Source: an uncultured bacterium (GTDB taxonomy: Bacteria > Patescibacteriota > Gracilibacteria > BD1-5 > UBA6164). From it: a DNA stretch of 7,931 nt. Below the pieces are notes generated by a model, which searched no databases, was not told the origin of the DNA, and saw only the letters and a list, made by a program, of their open reading frames with translations. Below, one piece after another: positions 1-6,779 of this stretch. Both the position numbers and the translations under genes were made by a program. Each line of letters opens with the position of its first letter. Position 1 is the stretch's first letter. The stretch covers positions 1 through 7,931 of the forward strand of contig CAMZKR010000104.1 of the NCBI GenBank assembly GCA_947311335.1, written 5' to 3'.

Positions 1-90
1 AATTATAAAAATAAACTAAACTATATTGAATTGATTATAAATAATCAAGTTGATAAAATAAAAATAATTAATACTAAAAATGGAATATAA
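1..90 (+). CDS. C-terminal tail of an unidentified upstream gene (partial)
   Basis: Frame 1 is the only plus-strand frame open from the window edge. It runs 29 codons to a TAA at 88-90 and encodes a Lys/Asn/Ile-rich tail ending in TKNGI. The stop overlaps the start of the ATPase gene by 11 bases, which suits a tightly packed operon. No family can be recognised from so short a tail; another pilus-assembly gene would be a reasonable guess from context but is not shown. In such AT-rich DNA a 29-codon open frame could also be chance. An alternative is that it is the missing N-terminal part of the ATPase, joined by a frameshift. Confidence 0.4.
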   Translation, partial: NYKNKLNYIELIINNQVDKIKIINTKNGI

Positions 91-1342
91 GGTTATTATA
101 GAAGATTTAAAAAATCTAGTATATAAGTGAGATAACATTCAACAAATATGTGAATATATAATACTATGAGCAGTTTTATTGTGAGCATCTGATATACATA
201 TTGAACCACTTAGTTCTTATGTTAGATTAAGATACAGAAATGATTGAGAATTAAAACAAATACTTGAATATCAATCTTTTCTTCATCAATGAATTACCGC
301 TAGATTTAAAATATTATCTGAATTAAAAATTGATGAAATACGTAAACCACAAGATTGAAGAATAAGTGAAACTATAGAATGAAAGCCATTAGATTTAAGA
401 GTATCTACTCTACCAACAGTTCATTGAGAAAAGATAGTTATGAGAATCGTAGATAAAAGTAAAAAGATACCACTTTTATCACAACTTTGAATAGAATGAA
501 ATAATCTTAGATTAGTAAAAAAAGCTATTTGATTACCTAATGGTGTAATATTAACTAGCTGACCAACATGATCAGGTAAATCAACAACTTTATATTCAGT
601 TTTAACTTTATTAAATCAAATAGGAGTTAATATAATGACTCTTGAAGATCCTGTTGAAAATCAAATAGATTGAGTAAATCAAAGTCAAGTTAAACCAGAT
701 ATATGATACACATTTGCATATGGATTAAGAACAGCTCTTAGGCAAGATCCAGATATAATAATGGTATGAGAAATGAGAGATAAGGAAACCGTTGATATTG
801 CTATAGAAGCAGCATTGACAGGACATTTAGTATTGTCTACAATACATACAAATAGTGCAGCAGAAACTATTACAAGAATAATAAACATGGATGTATTACC
901 TTTTTTGATACCAGCTTCCGTAAACCTTATTATAGCTCAAAGATTAGTAAGAAGATTATGTACATGTAAAAAGAAAATGTGAAATAGTGAAATTTGAAAA
1001 GAAACTTTAAAAAATATAAAATCAGCAATATCTACAATAGAAAAATCAGAATTGGAAGAAAGAGTTTGAGATATTTTAAAAAATCCATTTTTTTATAAAG
1101 CTATATGATGTGATAAATGTGACAATTCTTGATATAAATGAAGACTAGGATTATACGAAATATTAGAAATTACTCCTTGAGTTAAAACAATGATATTAAA
1201 CGGAAGCTCAGCTTTTGATATAAATAATGAAGCTATAAAAGATTGAATGGTATCTTTAGAACAAGATGGAGTAATGAAAGCTCTTTTATGATTAACTACA
1301 TTAGAAGAAGTTTATCGTGTTTCAAAAACCCAAAATGGTTAA
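80..1342 (+). CDS. pilB: PilB/GspE-type type IV pilus assembly ATPase, short form (UGA = Gly)
   Basis: 420-residue secretion ATPase that would hydrolyse ATP in the cytoplasm to drive pilus-subunit assembly through the PilC platform. Signatures in order: SDIHIEP at 37-43 (start of the N2 domain), Walker A GPTGSGKST at 161-169, Asp box LEDPVE at 188-193, Walker B region ending GEMRD at 230-234, His box STIHTN at 253-258, and four cysteines (C294-T-C296 and C344-DK-C347) like the zinc site of PilB/GspE. That cysteine site argues against PilT, the retraction ATPase. About 25 of 34 glycines are UGA, including two in Walker A and the G of GEMRD. PilB proteins are usually about 560 residues; this one starts just before SDIHIEP and lacks the N-terminal N1/MshEN-type domain. 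ATG 80 is chosen because an in-frame TAA lies at 65-67. There is no Shine-Dalgarno sequence. pilC follows after 21 bases. Confidence 0.93.
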
Positions 1343-1363
1343 TTTATTTTTTAATAATAAACT

Positions 1364-2530
1364 ATGTCAGATATAGTTATACTAGAAGAAGATAAAAATG
1401 ATGAAGTTAATTTTGATATAAATAACGATTCCGTTATTGATGATAATAAAACATTTATTGATAAATTAAATGACTATTTCATTAAAATGCAATCTATTTG
1501 AATAAAAGATAAGGTTATTTTTTATCGTCTTTTATCAACAATGTTAAATGCTTGAATGAGTCTTGTTAAATGAATTTGAGTATTAGAAAAACAAGAAAAA
1601 AATAAAGTATTTAAAATAATGCTTTGAGGATTTATTAAAGAATTAAAAGAATGAAAAACATTATCTGATTGTTTAGATATGTGGCCAAAATCATTTAATG
1701 CAGCAGAAGTATGAGTTATAAAATCTTGAGAAAAAACATGAAAACTTAATGATGTACTAACAAGCTTAGCAGAACAAATAGAAAAAGTCAGTTCAATAAC
1801 ATGAAAACTTAAATCAGCAATGATTTATCCAGCTATGATTATGACTGTTGTATTTGGTGTGATTTTTATAATGATGACAGTTGTAGTACCAAAACTTATA
1901 GCCATATTTGAAAATAAAGAATCCCTACCACCATCAACAAGAATATTAATAGCAATTTCAGATTTTGCTAAATGATATTGGTATCTTATAATATTATTTA
2001 TAATTTTGGTGTTTTGAACTATATCTATGTGGAAAAAAACACCTACATGAAAATATTTATATGATAAAACTTTATTAAGAATACCTGTTTTATGATGAGT
2101 GATGGAAAAAGTAATACTTTCAAAATTTTCAAGAGTTTTTTCTTGACTGGTTTCATCTTGAGTATCAATAGTTGAATCATTAAAAATAGTAGCAGACGCT
2201 GTTTGAAATGAAGTATATAGACAAAGAATATTATTGCTTATGGAAGATGTAAAAGGATGAATGAAAATATGGGAATCTTTAGAATGAGATAAATTATTTC
2301 CTGATATGATGATTCAAATGATACAAGTATGAGAACAAGCAGCAAAACTTGATAAAACAATTATTAAAGTGGCAGATTTTTATGATGAACAAGTAGATAA
2401 TACAGTTTGAGCAATAAATAAATTACTAGAACCTTTTATTATAGTTTTTCTTGCTGTGGTTGTTTGATTTATAGCAATAGCAATAATGCAACCAATAATG
2501 AATATGTCAGATTCTATATCAAATAGTTAA
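1364..2530 (+). CDS. pilC: PilC/GspF-type inner-membrane platform protein of a type IV pilus system (UGA = Gly)
   Basis: 388-residue polytopic membrane protein, close to the usual 400 of PilC/GspF. It should form the inner-membrane platform on which PilB acts. An acidic, cytoplasmic N-terminus (about 1-45) precedes the first GspF domain (about 50-175), which has FYRLLSTMLNAGMSL (53-67) and ends in a membrane segment (about 155-176, after MIYP). A second hydrophobic segment lies at about 205-221. The second GspF domain starts near 250 with the matching motif FSRVFSGLVSSGVSI (255-269), and the last membrane segment follows LLEPF (354-358) and reads VFLAVVVGFIAIAIM. The repeated motif and this C-terminus are typical of the family. 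UGA supplies most glycines, including those in NAG (64) and SSG (266). The gene is probably co-transcribed with pilB. No pilin, prepilin peptidase or PilT is visible in the window. Confidence 0.92.
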
Positions 2531-2550
2531 AGTTAAGAAAAAATATTGAT

Positions 2551-2620
2551 AAGAGATCCGTATCTAATAATTAAAATGTGAATTAGATACCGGTCTCTTA
2601 AGAAAAGAATAGTTTTCTTA
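2551..2620 (+). terminator. Stem-loops after pilC, possible terminator or RNA 3'-end element
   Basis: An 18-base arm at 2551-2568 pairs with 2582-2599 (16 Watson-Crick pairs, one G-U, one C-C mismatch) across a 13-base loop. A second 8-bp hairpin follows directly (2599-2606 with 2613-2620). It lies 20 bases after the pilC stop, where a terminator is expected. The first stem is not followed by a T-run and the second only by AT-rich sequence, so it may be a weak or factor-dependent terminator, or a barrier protecting the pilBC mRNA end. The stem is clear; the function is inferred. Confidence 0.4.
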
Positions 2621-2651
2621 AATAAATTATACATATTTTAGTCGATTTGTA

Positions 2652-2667
2652 TGTGATTTTATTGTGA
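2652..2667 (+). promoter_or_regulatory. Pair of TGTGA motifs, site A
   Basis: TGTGA occurs at 2652-2656 and 2663-2667, exactly 11 bases apart, which puts both on the same DNA face. The pair begins 43 bases before the TTGACA of the first candidate promoter. The same arrangement recurs upstream of the second promoter. This could be a binding site for an activator recognising tandem half-sites; no regulator is identified. Confidence 0.3.
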
Positions 2668-2694
2668 AGATAAAAACTTAAATCATATATTCAT

Positions 2695-2723
2695 TTGACA
2701 AATAAGCCAACTTTAAGATAAAT
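2695..2723 (+). promoter_or_regulatory. Candidate sigma70-type promoter P1 for the S-layer gene
   Basis: A perfect -35 box, TTGACA, at 2695-2700 is followed after 16-17 bases by GATAAAT (2717-2723), a partial match to TATAAT. It points towards the surface-protein gene about 300 bases downstream. The -35 is convincing, the -10 only fair. Confidence 0.45.
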
Positions 2724-2731
2724 AGTAGTTA

Positions 2732-2747
2732 TGTGAAGAATATGTGA
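2732..2747 (+). promoter_or_regulatory. Pair of TGTGA motifs, site B
   Basis: TGTGA at 2732-2736 and 2743-2747 is again spaced by 11 bases, here inside a longer direct repeat TATGTGAA (2730-2737 and 2741-2748). The pair begins 33 bases before the TTGACT of promoter P2, ten bases (about one helical turn) closer than site A is to P1. This suggests one DNA-binding protein acting at both promoters, by inference only. Confidence 0.35.
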
Positions 2748-2764
2748 AAAAGCACACTTGTTAT

Positions 2765-2793
2765 TTGACTTAAATGATAGTATCTATTAATAT
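2765..2793 (+). promoter_or_regulatory. Candidate sigma70-type promoter P2 for the S-layer gene
   Basis: TTGACT at 2765-2770 and TAATAT at 2788-2793 are separated by an ideal 17 bases. Transcription would start near 2800 and give a 5' leader of about 220 bases before the surface-protein ATG. Two tandem promoters would suit a gene for an abundant surface protein. There is no experimental support. Confidence 0.5.
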
Positions 2794-2830
2794 AGCATTG
2801 TTAATTTTTTTGGTCTTTAAAATGATCCGA

Positions 2831-2848
2831 AAAACTTTATAAAGTTTT
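2831..2848. repeat. 18-base perfect palindrome in the S-layer leader
   Basis: AAAACTTTATAAAGTTTT is identical to its reverse complement. It would lie about 30-48 bases into the transcript from P2. It could be an operator for a dimeric repressor or an early RNA hairpin. Being AT-only apart from two C and two G, it has limited specificity, and nothing identifies a ligand. Confidence 0.5.
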
Positions 2849-2872
2849 AAAACTATAGTTAAAAACACAAAG

Positions 2873-2990
2873 CTTTGGGGTTTAAGTTAATAAATAAAAA
2901 GTTGTAATTTAAAGATTACCTTAGAATTTATTTTATTGATTTGAATCCCAAAGTTGTGCGCAATAACAACTATGGGTTAAGGCTTTAACC
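2873..2990 (+). promoter_or_regulatory. Structured 5' leader RNA of the S-layer gene
   Basis: A long stem forms between 2873-2894 and 2932-2953: 22 consecutive pairs, 18 Watson-Crick and four G-U. Four more pairs (2895-2898 with 2927-2930) follow past a one-base bulge. The G-U pairs would be mismatches in a DNA cruciform, so pairing at RNA level is favoured. Inside its loop is a small hairpin GTAAT/ATTAC (2904-2908 with 2915-2919). Two hairpins follow: AGTTGT/ACAACT (2952-2957 with 2966-2971, abutting the long stem) and GGTTAA-GGCT-TTAACC (2975-2990). A U-rich tract (3003-3010) and the ATG at 3024 come next. A palindrome CAAAGCTTTG (2868-2877) competes with the long stem, so alternative folds are possible. 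It matches no riboswitch class I recognise. It could stabilise the mRNA, as long leaders of S-layer mRNAs are known to do, attenuate transcription, or gate translation. Confidence 0.55.
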
Positions 2991-3023
2991 GTCCATTATT
3001 TTATTTTTTTAACTCTATATTAT

Positions 3024-6000
3024 ATGAGTTTAGTTAAAAAAGTTACTTCTACTGTAGCTGCGTTAGCAATAGTTTTTTCTATTGTTAGCCCAATAGTTGG
3101 AGTAAATGCTGCTTATACTTCTTTAGAAGCAGCAAATAAGTTAGCTACTCTTGGAGTTATAGTTGATAATTCATCTAATGCTACTGATTACAGATTAGGT
3201 GACACTATAACAAGAAGAGAAATGCTAAAAGTTATGATGAAATTATCAACAGTTACTGTTGATGATACTTGTGAAGGTAAATTTGCTGATTTACCAGCAT
3301 CTGACTGGGGATGTAAATATGCTGAAGCTGCTTTAGCTAATGGTATGATAGCTGCTAATGCTAACTTTAGACCAGATGAAAACGTTTCTAAAATAGAAGC
3401 TTTAAAAATGATATTTAAAGCTAGATGAATAGAAAGAGAAGAAAATTCTGATTGGAAAGCAGGGTATGTAAATACTGCTGTTGCTGAAGGAATTGTAATG
3501 TCTACTTTTTCAGATTATGATACTAGTGCGGTAAGAGGATGGATATTTACTTCTGCTGTTGAAGCTATAGATGCTTGAGATATGGCAGATGACGATGATC
3601 TTTTATGAGATTTATTAGGAGATTTAGATGGTGATACTGGTGATACTGGTGATACTGGTGATACTGGTAATACTGGTGATACTACAGTAACTACAGATGA
3701 TGTATTAACTGTATCTCTTTCTCCAGAAACTCCAGCTGCTTCTAGTGTTCCTGGTGATATAACAGGTTTAGCTGTTGCTAAATTTGATTTTACTGCTGGA
3801 ACATCAGATGTAACTATATCTACTCTTGTAGTAAAAAGAAGAGGCTTATCTAATAAAGATACTCTTGATAAAGTGGCAGCTTTTACTGATGAAGGTAGAG
3901 CATCAAAAGCAAAATCAGATTCTCAAAATAATAATACAGAAGCTACTCTTACTTTAAGTAATTGATGAGTAGTTGTAAAAGCTTGAGAAACTAGAACTAT
4001 TACTATAGTTGCTGACGTTATTACTGCGGATAGTAGTACTACACCTAATGCAAGTTGAGATGAATTTGCTATTGAACTACTTGAAGTTGTAGCTTCTTCA
4101 GATGTTGAAGGTGTTGATAATTTAGTTGCTAACACTATGAAAGTTGGTTGAGTTGACGCTGCTAAAATTACTATCAAAAAAGATGGTAATGTTTCAGATG
4201 TAAAAGTATGAGATGAAGCTGTTGAAATATTTAAATTTAAAGTTGAAGGTTCAAGTAATGAAGATGTTACTCTTAAATCTATAACTTTCAAATGAATGGG
4301 GGGGATTAATGAAGAAAATGAATTAGCAAACTATAAATTAGAATACAAAGGTAATATTATAGCTGAAACAGCTACTGCTAATGGAAAATACGTTACTTTT
4401 CATATTAATGATTGAATTGTTATAAAAGAATGAAAAAATGAAAAGTTTAAAGTATTAGCAGATATAATTGGATGAGTAAATGAAACTATAGCATTTAAAA
4501 TTGATAAAAAATTAGATGTTACTGCTGAATGATCTCAATATGGTTATGGAGCTTCTGTTGATATTACTGCAGTTGATTCTGCTTCAAGTTCTAGTTCAGA
4601 CGCTACTCCAGATGACTTATGAATACTTACAGCTGATGCAGGTGAATTAACTCTTGTTGATAACGATGCTCCTTCTGATAAGATTAGAGCTGACAAAGAT
4701 GATGTAGAACTTGGTTCTATAAAAGTTACTAATGTATCTTGAGCCGCTCTTGAATTACAGTCTTTTGCAGTTAATGCTACATTATCTGCTGGTTCATTTA
4801 TTGATGATTGAGCTGGTTGATGAACTGCTGATGATGGTATTCAAAATGGTACAGAAGCAAATGCTACTCTTGCAACTGTTTTTGAAAACTTTGAAGTTCA
4901 AATTAATGGTACAGCACATGAGTTAACTTTAAGTTCTTGAGCTTCACCTTATTCTGATGATGATTTAACTGTTAATCTTCCAGAAGGAGTAACAGAAATG
5001 GTTATCCAAGCTGATACTAAAAAACATGTATCTGCTGGAACTAAAGTAACACTTACAGTTACTTGAATAGGAGCTGCTTGATTTAAGGCAGTAGAATTAG
5101 ATGAAGAAACAACAGTTACTGATGTAACTCCTTCAAGTCTTTCTTTTAAAGATGTAGAATTTATTTCTGCTTGAGCTAAATTGTCAGCTGTTAATTTAGC
5201 TGATGTTAATGTAGTAAGATGATCTACAGATATTGTTGCTAATCAATTTGAAGTAAAAGCTGAAGAAGCTTCATTTATAGAAATTGATGAAGTGAAGGTT
5301 ACACTTGCTGGTTATATGGGTTGATGAGTACTTGCTAATGAAGCAAATAAAGTTATTTCTTCAGTTGCTTTATATAAAAACTCTATTTCGCCAGATAATT
5401 TATTAAAATCAAAATGAGGTAACAAAATAGATTCTGCAGGTGTAGTTACATTTGATTCATTTAAAACAAAAGTAGAAGCAAATGAAACATGAACATTCCT
5501 TGTTGTTATTTCTATTGTTGATGGTTCAGATTCAGTTGGTAAAACATTAACTGCTGACATAACATCAATATCTGCGGATGATGATGATGGAGATGATGCA
5601 CTTATTACTTGAACTGCTTTAAATAATAAAACAATTACTGTAACTAATACAGGTACAGTAACATTAGCAGATGATAATAATAATGATGCAAATAAAGATC
5701 CAAAAGTAATATTAGCTGGTACTGATGAAATAGTGTTTTCAGCTGATGTATATGCTACTAATGAAAAAGCTGATGTTGAAACAGTAGTATTTTCAGTTAA
5801 TAAAGATTTAAGACAAACTCTTGAAAATGCTAGTTTATATTTAAATGGTAATTTAGTATCTACTAATGCTAATTCAGATATAACAGCTGGAACGATTAGG
5901 TTTGAAGACTTAACTACCTTTATAGTTCCTGAAGAAAATGTAGAAGTAGAATTAAGAGTTAATACTGCTACTATAGGTTATGAAAAAGTAGGTTCTGCTT

Positions 6001-6584
6001 TATCATGAGCATTAGTTACACAAGTTGCATTTACTGATGTAAATTGAGTAGATTCAGGGAAGAATATAACAGTTGGTGCTTTAACTACTAGTGTTGCTGA
6101 AACATTTGATATAGTACCTGCTACTATAACTCCTTCAGTTGCTGTTAGTTTAAATACTTCAACAATACCACAAATTCAAATAACAGCTGATGCTGGAGAT
6201 AACACTGTTGCTGCAAGTAACACTGCTCCATCTGCTGATATAGATACTATTTCATTTTCTATTTTATGAACTACAGATGCTGATGCATCAATGGTTTATA
6301 AATTAGTTAATAAAGATAATAGTTGAGTTTCAGTTACTTGATCAGTTTCTTGAGATACTCTTACATTTGATTTAACAGATGGAGTATTTGATCTTGCTGG
6401 ATTAAATCAAATAGCTGACGGGTCTACTGAAACATTTAAGATTGTAATTACAGGTACAACAACAGATGCAGATACTCTTACTCTAACTTTATTAGAGAAT
6501 GGTATAAAATATGATGTTGATACAACTAATGGTATAGTTACAAACTTATCTAATGAAATAGATTTTGGTTCTAGAACTTACTAA
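3024..6584 (+). CDS. Large secreted SLH-domain surface protein, probable S-layer protein (UGA = Gly)
   Basis: 1186-residue exported protein. A signal peptide (KK at 5-6, hydrophobic 9-26) probably ends at VNA-29. Two SLH-like modules follow (about 31-75, and 87-135 with FADLPASDWG and NFRPDENVSKIEALKMI), then a weaker third (about 143-184, DWKAGYVNTAVAEGI). SLH modules usually bind cell-wall polysaccharide. An acidic stretch (189-202) and a linker of six Gly-Asp/Asn-Thr triplets (203-220) lead into about 965 residues rich in Thr, Ala, Val, Asp and Ser with alternating beta-type patterns, probably stacked Ig-like domains forming the lattice. The only cysteines seen are C83 and C97 in the second module, a possible disulfide. 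UGA glycines (roughly 35) begin at residue 135; the six earlier glycines are all GGN. No frameshift was found by reading through. A seven-G tract lies at 4298-4304. The start is fixed by the signal peptide, there is no Shine-Dalgarno sequence, and the gene sits alone behind its own promoters and leader. S-layer identity is inferred from architecture; an SLH-anchored adhesin is the alternative. Confidence 0.85.
3630..3683 (+). repeat. Six 9-base tandem repeats encoding a Gly-Asp-Thr linker
   Basis: GGTGATACT is repeated six times in frame; the fifth copy has one change (GGTAATACT, giving Asn for Asp). It encodes residues 203-220, the hinge between the SLH anchor and the body of the surface protein. 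Near-identity at the DNA level suggests recent expansion, and slippage here would change linker length in 3-residue steps without breaking the frame. Confidence 0.9.
4298..4304 (+). repeat. Seven-G homopolymer inside the S-layer gene
   Basis: Seven consecutive G residues span ATG-GGG-GGG (M425-G426-G427) in a gene whose other glycine codons are almost all GGT, GGA or TGA. Losing one G gives a TAG eight codons on; gaining one gives a TAA two codons on. Either product would be a stub of about 430 residues that keeps the signal peptide and SLH anchor. This resembles contingency tracts used for phase variation; seven bases is short for that. Confidence 0.5.
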
Positions 6585-6627
6585 TCTATTACTTTAGATA
6601 TATAATAAAAATTATTTACTTAGTTTT

Positions 6628-6661
6628 AAAGAACTCTTTCTTATGAAAGGGTTCTTTTTTT
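6628..6661 (+). terminator. Intrinsic terminator of the S-layer gene
   Basis: AAAGAACTCTTTC (6628-6640) pairs with 6645-6657 around a TTAT loop: 13 pairs with one G-U. A run of seven T (6655-6661) overlaps and continues from the 3' arm. It lies 43 bases after the stop codon and isolates the surface-protein transcript from the transposase region. Confidence 0.88.
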
Positions 6662-6683
6662 ATGTAAACTTATTGACTAATCA

Positions 6684-6697
6684 CAAGTCCGGACTTG
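6684..6697. repeat. REP-like palindrome, copy 1 (upstream of the transposase)
   Basis: CAAGTCCGGACTTG is a perfect 14-base palindrome, one of four copies in about 390 bases. It lies between the S-layer terminator and the transposase gene. With copy 2, whose core starts 60 bases further on, it could form a REPIN-like pair of the kind mobilised by RAYT transposases. Confidence 0.85.
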
Positions 6698-6737
6698 ATT
6701 TAAATTTGAATAAATAGTGAAATTAATTAAACTTAAC

Positions 6738-6763
6738 TTAAATCAAGTCCGGACTTGATTTAA
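6738..6763. repeat. REP-like palindrome, copy 2 (longest, 26 bases)
   Basis: The 14-base core at 6744-6757 is extended by matching TTAAAT and ATTTAA flanks to a perfect 26-base palindrome. It ends 16 bases before the transposase ATG, so it might also serve as an operator or a hairpin controlling that gene. It is the longest copy and may be closest to the ancestral element. Confidence 0.87.
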
Positions 6764-6779
6764 AATTTAAATTAATCTT

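Noticed and set aside
685..888. Minus-strand open frame opposite pilB, and similar antisense or shifted frames within the S-layer gene (3923-4291, 4732-4926, 5312-5560)
   Set aside because: They lie opposite or out of frame with well-supported genes, have no recognisable motif, and reflect codon bias of the true frame.
80..2530. Apparent pseudogenes riddled with UGA stops
   Set aside because: The UGA codons fall on conserved glycines and the frame never shifts, so this is recoding and not decay.
2576..2716. Two tiny ATG-UGA-starting frames of about 21 codons (2576-2641 and 2651-2716)
   Set aside because: No ribosome site or family resemblance; the first overlaps a stem-loop and the second overlaps promoter P1. 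Chance frames are common in this composition.
2939..2953. GATTTGAATCCC resembles the T-arm of a tRNA or tmRNA
   Set aside because: No matching T-stem, acceptor stem or anticodon arm is present; the bases pair instead with 2873-2894 in the long leader stem.
2531..3023. A hidden protein gene in the gap between pilC and the S-layer gene
   Set aside because: No plus-strand ATG frame of useful length was found even with UGA as glycine, and I recognised no gene on the minus strand; the region is better explained by promoter and leader structure.
6673..6701. TTGACT at 6673-6678 as a promoter for the transposase, with palindrome copy 1 in its spacer
   Set aside because: No acceptable -10 box lies at 16-18 bases; the best candidates match TATAAT at only two positions.
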